Translations under genes and position numbers: made by a program | The notes under the pieces: model-generated | Told to the model about the DNA's origin: nothing | Databases searched by the model: none | What the model saw: the letters and a program-made list of their open reading frames with translations, nothing else | Assembly (NCBI GenBank): GCA_022842325.1 | Contig: JALHPU010000043.1 | Span: 1 to 34,350, forward strand | DNA: 34,350 nt | Direction of reading: 5' to 3' | Origin: Sulfuritalea sp. | GTDB lineage: Bacteria > Pseudomonadota > Gammaproteobacteria > Burkholderiales > Rhodocyclaceae | Shown here: in pieces, positions 25,596-33,852 of the stretch | Numbering within the stretch: position 1 is the first letter of the stretch | Layout: each line of letters begins with the position of its first letter

Positions 25596-26321
25596 ATGAC
25601 TTATTGCGTCGCCACCATGATCGATGCCGGCATCGTTTTCGCATCGGATTCGCGCACCAATGCCGGGGTGGACAATATTTCCACCTTCCGCAAGATGAAG
25701 ACCTTCGAGCGGCCCGGCGACCGCGCGCTGGTCATCGTCAATTCGGGCAACCTGGCGATCACCCAGGCCACCATCAATCACCTCGAGCAGGCGATCCGGC
25801 GCGCCACCGAGCCGAACCTGATGAGCGTGTATTCGATGTACGACGTCGCCGAACTGGTCGGCAGCGCGCTGCGCGAGGTGCGCCACCGCGACGGCCCCTT
25901 CCTCATGGAAAACAACGTCGACTGCGGCGCCAATTTCATCATCGGCGGCCAGATTGCCGGCGAGCACCAGCGCCTGTTCCTGGTCTATGCCGAGGGCAAT
26001 TTCATCGAGGCCACGCCGGAGACGCCCTACTTCCAGATCGGCGAAGTCAAGTACGGCAAGCCCATCATCGACCGCGTGATCTCGGCCGAAACCTCGATGG
26101 ACGATGCCATCAAATGTGTGCTGGTGTCCTTCGACTCGACCATGCGCTCCAACCTGTCGGTCGGCATGCCGATCGACCTCGCCTGCTACACCCGCGAATC
26201 CCTGCATCTGGGCAACATGCATCGCTACGACGAACACGATCCCTACATGCAGCGCCTGCGCCAGAGCTGGGGCGAGGGCGTGCGCCGCGCCTTTGCCCAG
26301 TTGCCGAACCCCGAGTGGTAG
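25596..26321 (+). CDS. Anbu, proteasome-type peptidase (ancestral beta subunit)
   Basis: Anbu is a bacterial Ntn hydrolase related to proteasome beta subunits and HslV. The 241-aa protein starts MTYCVATMIDAG, so after Met removal the catalytic threonine is at position 1, as in proteasomes. D17 (ASDSRTNAGVD) and a lysine in FRKMK (K32-K34) fill the remaining Ntn positions. No propeptide is present. The central INFIIGGQ-like strand appears as GANFIIGGQIAGEHQRLFLVYAEGN. ATG 25596 has AGGGAA upstream. It lies third in the run ATP-grasp, alpha-E, Anbu, transglutaminase, the canonical Anbu neighbourhood. Natural substrates of Anbu are not known. Confidence 0.94.
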   Translation: MTYCVATMIDAGIVFASDSRTNAGVDNISTFRKMKTFERPGDRALVIVNSGNLAITQATINHLEQAIRRATEPNLMSVYSMYDVAELVGSALREVRHRDGPFLMENNVDCGANFIIGGQIAGEHQRLFLVYAEGNFIEATPETPYFQIGEVKYGKPIIDRVISAETSMDDAIKCVLVSFDSTMRSNLSVGMPIDLACYTRESLHLGNMHRYDEHDPYMQRLRQSWGEGVRRAFAQLPNPEW

Positions 26322-26372
26322 CCGGCGCGCTGCGCGGCTGCCTCACCGCTTTACAAAACTGAACGGCTCCCG

Positions 26373-29300
26373 ATGACCATCCGCGTTGCGCTCAACCACC
26401 AGACCCGCTACAGCTTCGACCGTGCCGTCACGCTGTATCCGCACGAGGTGCGCCTGCGCCCGGCCGCGCATGCGCGCACACCCATCCTCAGTTATTCGCT
26501 GAAGATCGAGCCCGCCGGGCACTTCCTCAACTGGCAGCAGGACCCCTTCGGCAACTGGGTGGCGCGCCTGGTCTTCCCGGAGAGGGCAGAGTCACTGTCG
26601 ATCACCGTCGACCTGGTGGCCGACATGACGGTGATCAACCCCTTCGATTTCTTCATGGACGAGTCCGCAGAGAATTTTCCCTTCGACTATCCGGAGGGTC
26701 TCAAGCGCGAACTCGGTCCCTATCTCGAAGCCGATCCGGCCGGACCGCTGCTGGCCGAATGGCTCAAGCGCACGCGCACGGAACTGCTGGCGAAGAAAAT
26801 GCGCACCATCGACATGCTGGTCGGCATCAACCAGCGCGTGCAGGGTGATGTCGGCTACATCGTGCGCCTCGAAGCCGGCGTGCAGACGCCGGAGGAAACC
26901 CTGGAACTCAAACGCGGTTCCTGCCGCGATTCGGCCTGGTTGCTGGTGCAGGCCATGCGCCACCTGGGGCTGGCCGCGCGCTTCGCCTCGGGCTACCTGA
27001 TCCAGTTGAAAGCCGACGTCAAGGCCCTCGACGGCCCTTCCGGCACCGCCGTCGATTTCACCGACCTGCATGCCTGGACGGAGGTATACATCCCCGGCGC
27101 CGGCTGGATCGGGCTCGACCCCACCTCGGGCCTGCTGGCCGGTGAAGGCCACATCCCGCTGGCATGCACCGCGATGCCGTCTTCGGCGGCGCCGGTCATC
27201 GGCGGCACCGACCAATGCGAAGCGCATTTCGATTTCGCCATGCATGTCACGCGCATCCACGAAGACCCGCGCGTGACGCAGCCCTACTCCGAGGCGCAGT
27301 GGCAGGCCGTACTCGACCTGGGCCACCAGGTTGATGCCGAACTGGAAAAGCACGACGTACGCCTGACCATGGGCGGCGAGCCGACCTTCGTCTCGATCGA
27401 CGACATGGACGGACCGGAGTGGAATTTCACCGCACTGTCGGAGAAGAAACGCGAACTCGCCGGCGCCCTGCTCGGCCGCCTGCAAGGCCATTTCGCCCCG
27501 GGCGCCATGCTGCATTTCGGCCAGGGCAAGTGGTATCCCGGCGAGCCGCTGCCGCGCTGGGCGCTGGGCTGCTACTGGCGCACCGACGGCAAGCCGCTGT
27601 GGAAAGAGCCGAAGCTGCTGGTCACCGCCGACGGGGCCGGCACCCGCAAGGCCCAGGATGCGCTGCATTTCATCCGCCGCCTGACGCGCGAACTGGGCCT
27701 CGATCCAGGCTGGGTGATCCCCGCCTACGAAGACGTGACGCGCATCATCGACGAGGAGCAGCGCTGGCCGGAGAATTTCGACCCGCTCAAGGCCGACCTG
27801 AAGAAGCCCGACGAAAGGCTGCGCGTGGCGAAGCTGCTGGAACGCGGCCTCGGCGAAGCGGCGGGGTATGTGTTGCCGCTCAAAGCCCTGCCGCCCGCTG
27901 CCGCAACCAACAAACGCCGTACCGCCAGCGCCGACTCTTCAGGGTCGACGCGCTTTCGCTCCAGCCTCTGGCCGCTGCGCCGCGAGCACCTTTACCTGAT
28001 CCCCGGCGATTCGCCGCTGGGCCTCCGCCTGCCGCTGGCCTCCCTGCCCTGGGTGGCGCCCGGCGACAAGGAAGAGGAATTCGCCCGCGACCCGTTTGCC
28101 GCACAGGAGCCGCTGGCCGACCCCTCTGCCGCGGAAGTCGCAGCAGCAGCAGAAGCCGCGCAACGCAAGATCGAGCCGCCGCCCGCCTCGCCGAAATCCG
28201 GCTACGATCCGCGCGAAATCGTGCATACCGCCCTGTGCGCCGAAGTGCGCGAGGGCGTGCTGTGCATCTTCCTGCCGCCGGTGCCGCTGCTCGAGGATTT
28301 CGTCACGCTGCTGGCCGCGATCGAAGCCACGGCAGCCGACCTCAAGCTGCCGGTGCGCCTCGAAGGCTACACGCCGCCCGCCGACCCGCGGCTCAAGGAA
28401 TTCCGCATCACGCCCGATCCCGGCGTCATCGAGGTCAACATCCATCCGGCGAGCAGTTGGGCCCAACTGGTGGCGAACACGCAAACGCTTTACGAAGAGG
28501 CGCGCCTGACTCGCCTGGGCACCGAGAAGTTCATGCTCGACGGGCGCCACACCGGCACCGGCGGGGGCAACCACATCACGCTCGGCGCCGCCAGCCCGGC
28601 CGACTCGCCCTGCCTGCGCCGGCCCGATCTGCTGATGAGCCTGATCACCTACTGGCAGCATCATCCGGCGCTGTCCTACCTGTTCTCGGGCATGTTCATC
28701 GGCCCCACCAGCCAGGCGCCGCGCGTCGATGAAGCGCGCCATGAGAGCCTCTACGAACTCGAAATCGCCTTCCAACAGATGGCCGCAAGACTTAAGCCCG
28801 GCGAGGAGACCCTGCAACCCTGGCTGGTCGACCGTTTGTTGCGCAACCTGCTGGTCGATCTCTCCGGCAACACCCATCGCGCCGAATTCTGCATCGACAA
28901 GCTCTACTCGCCCGACAGCGCCACCGGGCGCCTCGGCCTGGTCGAATTCCGCGGCTTCGAAATGCCGCCGCACGCGCAGATGTCGCTTTTGCAGATGCTG
29001 CTCCTGCGCGCCCTGGTCGCCCGCTTCTGGCAGACGCCCTACGCCGGCAGCAGTCAGGGCCTGATGCGCTGGGGAACCGGCCTGCATGATCGCTTCATGC
29101 TGCCGCACTTCGTCGCCCAGGACATGAAGGACGTGGTGCAGGACCTGCAGCGCGCCGGCTATGCCTTCGAGTTCGACTGGTTCGCGCCCTTCCTCGAATT
29201 CCGCTTCCCGCGCTTTGGCACCGTGGTCTATCACGGCATCGAAATCGAACTGCGCCAGGCCATCGAACCCTGGCACGTGCTGGGCGAAGAAGTCGCCGCC

Positions 29301-29804
29301 GGCGGCACGGCACGCTACGTCGATTCCTCGGTCGAGCGCATGCAGGTCAAGGTGCGCCACATGCACGACAACCGCCACATCCTGACCTGCAACGGCCGGC
29401 CGCTGCCGCTGACCGGCACCGGCACGCGCGGCGAATACGTCGCCGGCGTGCGCTACCGGGCCTGGTGTCCGCCCTCCGGCCTGCACCCGACCATAGGCGT
29501 GCAGGCGCCGCTGGTGTTCGACCTGGTCGACAGCTGGAGCGGGCGTTCGATCGGCGGCTGTACCTACCACGTCGCCCATCCCGGCGGGCGCAGCGAAGAC
29601 AGCTTCCCGGTCAATGCCAATGCGGCCGAATCGCGCCGCGTCGCGCGCTTCTGGAACCACGGCCACACGCCGGGCGCCATGCACGTGCGGCGCGAAGGCC
29701 GCAACCCGGATTACCCGCTGACGCTGGACCTGCGCCGCGCGCCGGAAGCCTGGATGGAAGGTGCGCCTTCGATAGCCACCGAGCAGGGGCAGGCGCAACA
29801 GTAG
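26373..29804 (+). CDS. Transglutaminase-like protein with C-terminal DUF2126
   Basis: This large protein (1143 aa) combines an N-terminal bacterial transglutaminase unit with a DUF2126 region. Residues about 1-130 are the Transglut_N-like beta part. The papain-like core follows with C184 (KRGSCRDSAW), H233 (TDLHAWTEVY) and D249 (GLDPTSG). DUF2126 spans about 330-1115, with MGGEPTFVSIDDMDGPEWN, GTGGGNHITLGAASPADSP and FEMPPHAQMSLLQMLLLR. A low-complexity Ala-rich linker (about 585-600) divides it. A copy of the window's dispersed repeat lies in frame at residues 515-522, just before the block SLWPLRREHLYLIPG. It is the last gene of the Anbu operon, 51 bases after Anbu. Whether it hydrolyses or crosslinks amide bonds is not visible. 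No signal peptide. Confidence 0.92.
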   Translation: MTIRVALNHQTRYSFDRAVTLYPHEVRLRPAAHARTPILSYSLKIEPAGHFLNWQQDPFGNWVARLVFPERAESLSITVDLVADMTVINPFDFFMDESAENFPFDYPEGLKRELGPYLEADPAGPLLAEWLKRTRTELLAKKMRTIDMLVGINQRVQGDVGYIVRLEAGVQTPEETLELKRGSCRDSAWLLVQAMRHLGLAARFASGYLIQLKADVKALDGPSGTAVDFTDLHAWTEVYIPGAGWIGLDPTSGLLAGEGHIPLACTAMPSSAAPVIGGTDQCEAHFDFAMHVTRIHEDPRVTQPYSEAQWQAVLDLGHQVDAELEKHDVRLTMGGEPTFVSIDDMDGPEWNFTALSEKKRELAGALLGRLQGHFAPGAMLHFGQGKWYPGEPLPRWALGCYWRTDGKPLWKEPKLLVTADGAGTRKAQDALHFIRRLTRELGLDPGWVIPAYEDVTRIIDEEQRWPENFDPLKADLKKPDERLRVAKLLERGLGEAAGYVLPLKALPPAAATNKRRTASADSSGSTRFRSSLWPLRREHLYLIPGDSPLGLRLPLASLPWVAPGDKEEEFARDPFAAQEPLADPSAAEVAAAAEAAQRKIEPPPASPKSGYDPREIVHTALCAEVREGVLCIFLPPVPLLEDFVTLLAAIEATAADLKLPVRLEGYTPPADPRLKEFRITPDPGVIEVNIHPASSWAQLVANTQTLYEEARLTRLGTEKFMLDGRHTGTGGGNHITLGAASPADSPCLRRPDLLMSLITYWQHHPALSYLFSGMFIGPTSQAPRVDEARHESLYELEIAFQQMAARLKPGEETLQPWLVDRLLRNLLVDLSGNTHRAEFCIDKLYSPDSATGRLGLVEFRGFEMPPHAQMSLLQMLLLRALVARFWQTPYAGSSQGLMRWGTGLHDRFMLPHFVAQDMKDVVQDLQRAGYAFEFDWFAPFLEFRFPRFGTVVYHGIEIELRQAIEPWHVLGEEVAAGGTARYVDSSVERMQVKVRHMHDNRHILTCNGRPLPLTGTGTRGEYVAGVRYRAWCPPSGLHPTIGVQAPLVFDLVDSWSGRSIGGCTYHVAHPGGRSEDSFPVNANAAESRRVARFWNHGHTPGAMHVRREGRNPDYPLTLDLRRAPEAWMEGAPSIATEQGQAQQ
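27915..27943 (+). repeat. Dispersed repeat, copy A (inside the transglutaminase/DUF2126 gene)
   Basis: The core CGCCGT, ACC, GCCAGCGCCGACT (27915-27936) is followed by CTTCAGG. Copy B, 1.9 kb downstream, matches it at 26 of 29 aligned positions including one gap. Here the repeat is translated as RRTASADS in a non-conserved-looking linker. Confidence 0.7.
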
Positions 29805-29809
29805 CGGAG

Positions 29810-29847
29810 CGCCGTCTCGCCAGCGCCGACTTTCAGGCTTCCGGCGC
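29810..29847 (+). repeat. Dispersed repeat, copy B, and hairpin between convergent genes
   Basis: The core CGCCGT, CTC, GCCAGCGCCGACT (29810-29831) continues TTCAGG. Its end makes an inverted repeat, GCGCCG (29823-29828) with CGGCGC (29842-29847), which may help terminate the Anbu operon and the opposing flavoprotein gene. No T tract follows, so efficient intrinsic termination is doubtful. Confidence 0.75.
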
Positions 29848-29858
29848 AGGAATTCCGG

Positions 29859-31133
29859 CTACTTGTCCTTCAGCTTCATGATGCCCATTGAATTGAGCAC
29901 CATTTTCTCGAACACGTGCTCGCTGGTGCCCTTCCTGATCTTGCGCATGTAGTACTTCTCGAAGGCGATCTTGGCCAGGTGCACCCACTTGCCCTGGGAG
30001 AACCAGCTCACGTTGCGCGGCGGAATCTGCGGCAGGGCGACGAAGGCCGCGCCGTTGTCGCCGAAGTCGGCCAGGCAGACCGCGTTCCAGGTCGCCTTGT
30101 GCGTCGGCTGCTTGCCGTCCAGGGCTTCACGGATGTTGTGCACCGTGGCGCTGACCATCGACTCGATCATGTAGCCGGTCTTCGGCGCGCCGGTCGGCAC
30201 CGGAGTGACCTCCACCGGCGGAATGGCGACGCAGACGCCGACCGAGTAAACATTCTGGAATTTCGGATTGCGCTGGAAGGCATCGATCAGGATGAAGCCG
30301 CGCGGATTGACCAGGCCCTCGATGCCGATCACGGCGTCGATGCCCTTGAAGGCCGGCAACATCATCGAGTACTTGAACTCGAGCACATGTTCCTTCTTCG
30401 GCGTGCCGTCGTCGTTGTGCTCGGTGACGTACATCTTGCCGGCCTCGACCTTGGTGGTCTTGGCGTTGCAGATCCACTTGATGTGGCGCTCGCGCATGAC
30501 CGATTCCATGAGGCCCTTGGAATCGCCGACGCCGCCCAGTCCCAGGTGGCCGATGTAGGGTTCGGCGGTGACGAAAGTCATCGGCACCTTGTCGCGGATC
30601 TTGCGCCGGCGCAGGTCGGTATCCATGATCATCGCGAACTCGTAGGCCGGACCGTAGCAGGAGGCCATCTGCACCGCCCCCACCACGATGTGGCCGGGGT
30701 CCTTGACGAATACCTGCCAGGCGCGCTCGGCCTCGACCGCATGGTCGACGTGGCAGACCGAATGGGTATGGCCCTTGGGCCCCAGGCCTTCGACTTCGTC
30801 GAACGCCAGCTTGGGGCCGGTGGCGATCACCAGAAAGTCGTAATCGACGCTGCGGCCGTCGTCGAGTTCGATCTGGTTCTTGTCCGGGTGCACCCGCTTG
30901 GCGCCGACCGCAATGAAGTCGATCTTCTTCTTCGCCAGCAGCGGCGCGATGTCCACTTCGATCTCGCCGCGCTTGCGCCAGTCGACGGCGACCCAGGGGT
31001 TGGACGGGGTGAAGTGGTGCTTGGGATTGTTGGAAATCACCGTCAGCTTGTCGCCTGGACGAAGCATCCCGGACATTTCATACGCTGCGGGCAGGCCGCC
31101 GATGCCGGCGCCGAGAATTACGATGTGGGCCAT
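29859..31133 (-). CDS. Sulfide:quinone oxidoreductase-like flavoprotein
   Basis: This 424-aa FAD enzyme of the SQR/FCSD family probably oxidises sulfide and passes electrons to the quinone pool at the inner membrane. The FAD loop VILGAGIGGLPAAYEM starts at residue 4, and DYDFLVIATGPKL is the second dinucleotide motif. Cysteines C127 (SVCHVDHA), C159 (ASCYGPAYEF) and C353 (AVCLADFGDNG) match the three redox cysteines of characterised SQR in spacing. NVYSVGVCVAIPP is the second FAD contact. The basic amphipathic C-terminus KIAFEKYYMRKIRKG fits membrane association. ATG 31133 has an excellent AGGAGGAG. It lies downstream of dctP but behind a hairpin, so it may have its own promoter. Confidence 0.87.
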   Translation of the reverse strand: MAHIVILGAGIGGLPAAYEMSGMLRPGDKLTVISNNPKHHFTPSNPWVAVDWRKRGEIEVDIAPLLAKKKIDFIAVGAKRVHPDKNQIELDDGRSVDYDFLVIATGPKLAFDEVEGLGPKGHTHSVCHVDHAVEAERAWQVFVKDPGHIVVGAVQMASCYGPAYEFAMIMDTDLRRRKIRDKVPMTFVTAEPYIGHLGLGGVGDSKGLMESVMRERHIKWICNAKTTKVEAGKMYVTEHNDDGTPKKEHVLEFKYSMMLPAFKGIDAVIGIEGLVNPRGFILIDAFQRNPKFQNVYSVGVCVAIPPVEVTPVPTGAPKTGYMIESMVSATVHNIREALDGKQPTHKATWNAVCLADFGDNGAAFVALPQIPPRNVSWFSQGKWVHLAKIAFEKYYMRKIRKGTSEHVFEKMVLNSMGIMKLKDK

Positions 31134-31265
31134 GATGTCTCCTCCTGAATGTTTTTATAAACCAGCAGGAGAGTACAGGCCGGAATCGCGGAATGGCCTT
31201 TGCTTCCTTTATCGAAGCATGACTAACACTGATCGACGTCTCGAGCGTCGGCAGCTGCGGCACGG

Positions 31266-31293
31266 CAATGGCGCCGCGTCCGCGGCGCCATTG
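31266..31293 (-). terminator. Strong hairpin after dctP, possible terminator
   Basis: A perfect 13-base inverted repeat, CAATGGCGCCGCG (31266-31278) and CGCGGCGCCATTG (31281-31293), lies 11 bases beyond the dctP stop. The T run expected of a classical terminator is missing. It may instead protect the 3' end of the dctP message, which would fit high expression of a binding protein. Confidence 0.6.
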
Positions 31294-31304
31294 CGATTGC
31301 CGAT

Positions 31305-32309
31305 TTACTGCTTGGTCGGATCGAAACCGGTTTCCTTGTAGATCGACTGCAGCAGGTCCTTGCCGACGCGGTCGGCCATCTTGAGGTGCACCGGCGCCAT
31401 GGCCTTCTTGAAGGCCTGCTTTTCTTCCTTGGTCGGCACGTAGATCGCCGTCTTGCCGCTCTTCCTCACGCCTTCCAGCGCTTGCTCGTTCTCTTCCAGG
31501 GCGATCTTGTTGGCATACACCGTGGCTTCCTTCATCGCCAGCTCGAGCTGGGCGCGCAGCTCGGGCGGCAGGCCGTCCCAGAACTTCTTGTTCACGATCA
31601 CCGCGTAGCCGAGGTAGTTATGGTCGGTGATGGTCATGTGCTTCTGCACTTCGTGCATTTTCTGGGTGTACAGGTTGGAGTGCGGGTTGTCGGTGCCATC
31701 GACCACGCCGGTCTGCAGCGCCTGGTAGACCTCGGAGAAGGCCATCACCTGCGGCAGCGCGCCCAGGGTCCGGTATTCCTCCTCGAGCACCTTGGACGAC
31801 TGGATGCGCATCCTCTTGCCCTTGAGGTCGGCCGGCGTTTTGATTGGCGTGTTGGCCGAGAAGGACTTGAAGCCGTTGTCCCAGAAGGCCAGGCCCTTGA
31901 TGCCCTTGGGCTCGAGCTTGGCCAGCAGCGAGGCGCCGATCGGACCCTGGGTGATCTTGTGCAGCTCGGTGTAGTCGTCGAAGATGTAGGGGAAGTCGAA
32001 CACCTCGAATTCCTTGACGCCGAGCGGACCGAACTTCGACAGCGAGGGCGCCAGCATGTGCACCGCGCCGAGCTGCAGGGCTTCCATCTCTTCCTTGTCC
32101 TTGTAGAGCGAGGAATTGGCGTAAACCTCGACCTTGGCCTTGCCCTTGGTCAGTTCCGCTACCCGCTTGGCGAAGAATTCCGAGCCTTTGCCCTTCGGCG
32201 TGTCGGCCGCGACGACGTGGCTGAACTTGATCACGATCGGCGCCTGCGCCAGCGCGAGCGCCGAGAATGCGGCCGCGGCCAGGCCGACGAACAATGTGCG
32301 AATTTTCAT
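31305..32309 (-). CDS. TRAP transporter solute-binding protein (DctP family), orphan
   Basis: This 334-aa periplasmic binding protein captures an organic acid for a TRAP transporter. A signal peptide, MKIRTLFVGLAAAAFSALALAQ, has cleavage likely after ALA near residue 21 (shown in parts). The mature protein starts PIVIKFSHVVAADTPKGKG, typical of DctP. LKGKRMRIQSSKVLEEEYRTLGA carries the conserved arginine that binds the substrate carboxylate, and VVDGTDNPHSNLYTQK is the other family block. ATG 32309 has GAGGAA six bases upstream, so the longer frame is rejected. No dctQ or dctM membrane genes are nearby, so its permease must be elsewhere. The ligand cannot be inferred. Confidence 0.93.
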   Translation of the reverse strand: MKIRTLFVGLAAAAFSALALAQAPIVIKFSHVVAADTPKGKGSEFFAKRVAELTKGKAKVEVYANSSLYKDKEEMEALQLGAVHMLAPSLSKFGPLGVKEFEVFDFPYIFDDYTELHKITQGPIGASLLAKLEPKGIKGLAFWDNGFKSFSANTPIKTPADLKGKRMRIQSSKVLEEEYRTLGALPQVMAFSEVYQALQTGVVDGTDNPHSNLYTQKMHEVQKHMTITDHNYLGYAVIVNKKFWDGLPPELRAQLELAMKEATVYANKIALEENEQALEGVRKSGKTAIYVPTKEEKQAFKKAMAPVHLKMADRVGKDLLQSIYKETGFDPTKQ

Positions 32310-32362
32310 TTTGTTTCCTCTTGTTGGATGTTGTGGGCCCAAGCCTAACACTGCCCGTCCCG

Positions 32363-32390
32363 CGCCGTGGTGCCGGCGCCGACTTTCGCC
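32363..32390 (+). repeat. Dispersed repeat, copy C (dctP-multicopper oxidase spacer)
   Basis: The core CGCCGT, GGT, GCCGGCGCCGACT (32363-32384) is followed by TTCGCC. It fills part of the 89-base spacer between dctP and the multicopper oxidase gene. GCGCCG (32362-32367) and CGGCGC (32374-32379) form a small hairpin. Confidence 0.75.
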
Positions 32391-32398
32391 CTGCCCGC

Positions 32399-33835
32399 CT
32401 ATTCGACCAGGATGGTGCCCATCATGCCGCCGGCGGCATGGTCGAGGATGTGGCAGTGGTACATCCACTCGCCGGGGCTGTCGGCGACGAAGGCGACATC
32501 GACACTCTGGCGCGGCGCCATCATCACGGTATCGCGCCATTCGCGCTGCGGGTTGGCGACGCCGTTCACCGCCAGCACGCGGAAGAAATGGCCGTGCAGG
32601 TGCATCGGATGGACGAAGTCGGTCTCGTTCATCATGTGCAGGATCACGTGCTCGCCCTTGCGCAGATGCAGCAGCGGTTCGTGCATCAGCGCGTGTTCGT
32701 GCTGGGCGTTGTAGTTCATGGTCCAGGCCAGGCCCTCGCGCGCCATGATTTCCTGGATGCGCGAGGCCTTGCCGTCGATGGTGCCGATCACCGGCGCGCC
32801 GCGCATGCCGCCCTGGAAGATGATGTAGTGGTCAGTGGCCTGGCCCAGCTTCGGCTCGGGCAGCGCGTTGGGCGGCACCGCGATCGACGTCGTCAGCGGA
32901 CGGCTGCGCAGCGCCGGCCCGGCGGAATAGGCCAGGCTGCCGAGCACCGCGCTGGTCACCTTGGGCCGGCCGGCATCGCGCAGCTCGAAATTCTGGCCGG
33001 GCTTGCCCATGCAGTCGATGATCAGGTCGACGCGCATGCCCGGCCCCAGCACCAGACCTTGCGCCGGCTGCGGCTGCGGCGTCACGCCCTGGCCGTCCCA
33101 GGCGACGATGTGCGCGGCGTGGCCCGCGACGGAAAGCTGGAAGATGCGCGCCGAGGCGGCGTTGATCAGGCGCAGGCGCAGCCGTTCGCCGGAGCGCACC
33201 TCGATCCTGCGCTCGGGTCCGGCGAGCTGGCCGTTGACCAGCAGGTGGCTGCCGCGGCGCCCCTCGTTGGCGACGTCGAGGATGCGACCGAAGTCCTCGA
33301 CCTGCTGCATCTGCTCGTCGAGCTTGATGTCGGACAGTACCCAGACCACGTCCTGATCCACCTGCGGCGGCTTATCCTCCTCGACGATCAGCGCGCCGTA
33401 GAGGCCGCGCGGCACCTGCTCGAAGCTGGCCTGGTGCGGGTGGTACCAGTAGGTGCCCGAGTCGCGCAGTTCGAAGCGATAGTCGAAACGCCCGCCGGGC
33501 GCGATCGCCACCTGGGTGACGCCGGGCACGCCGTCCATGCCGTTGGGCACGCGCAGGCCGTGCCAGTGCACCGTGGTGTCGCGCGGCAGCTGGTTGCTCA
33601 CCGCGATGTGCGCGGTGTCGCCGCGGCGGAAGCGCAGCAAGGGGCCGGGGAAAGCCCGGTTGAAGCTCCAGACGCCGGTGCGTGCCGGGCTGGCGGGATC
33701 GAGCGGCACCTGGAACGCGGAGGGGATCAGCTCGATGCGATGCTCCTTGCGTGCGGCCGGCGCGGCACCGGCCGGCAGCGCGAGCGAAGCGCCGAACGCG
33801 GCGGCGGTCTGCAGGAAATGACGGCGGGAAGGCAT
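32399..33835 (-). CDS. Multicopper oxidase, Tat-exported (CueO/FtsP-like)
   Basis: This 478-aa periplasmic laccase-type oxidase couples oxidation of a substrate (metal ion or phenol) to reduction of oxygen to water. The N-terminus MPSRRHFLQTAAAFGASLALP is a Tat signal (shown with its twin arginine at 4-5). Copper motifs are complete: HWHG (90-93), HPH (132-134), HPMHLHGH (H409, H412, H414) and HCHILDHAAGGMM (C461 with H460, H462 and H466, axial M471 likely). There is no methionine-rich insert of the E. coli CueO kind. ATG 33835 is chosen because the Tat signal starts there; the frame upstream reads the next gene. It begins 17 bases after the sensor-like gene and leads to dctP. Substrate unknown. 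Confidence 0.92.
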   Translation of the reverse strand: MPSRRHFLQTAAAFGASLALPAGAAPAARKEHRIELIPSAFQVPLDPASPARTGVWSFNRAFPGPLLRFRRGDTAHIAVSNQLPRDTTVHWHGLRVPNGMDGVPGVTQVAIAPGGRFDYRFELRDSGTYWYHPHQASFEQVPRGLYGALIVEEDKPPQVDQDVVWVLSDIKLDEQMQQVEDFGRILDVANEGRRGSHLLVNGQLAGPERRIEVRSGERLRLRLINAASARIFQLSVAGHAAHIVAWDGQGVTPQPQPAQGLVLGPGMRVDLIIDCMGKPGQNFELRDAGRPKVTSAVLGSLAYSAGPALRSRPLTTSIAVPPNALPEPKLGQATDHYIIFQGGMRGAPVIGTIDGKASRIQEIMAREGLAWTMNYNAQHEHALMHEPLLHLRKGEHVILHMMNETDFVHPMHLHGHFFRVLAVNGVANPQREWRDTVMMAPRQSVDVAFVADSPGEWMYHCHILDHAAGGMMGTILVE

Positions 33836-33852
33836 CGCGGGTTCTCCGGGGT

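Noticed and set aside
26592..27668. Long open frame opposite the transglutaminase gene
   Set aside because: It is a GC-rich antisense shadow of a conserved gene with no recognisable domain; the same holds for 23100-24557 and 27939-29798.
32310..32540. Longer dctP frame
   Set aside because: It overlaps the multicopper oxidase gene and would bury a perfect signal peptide inside the protein.
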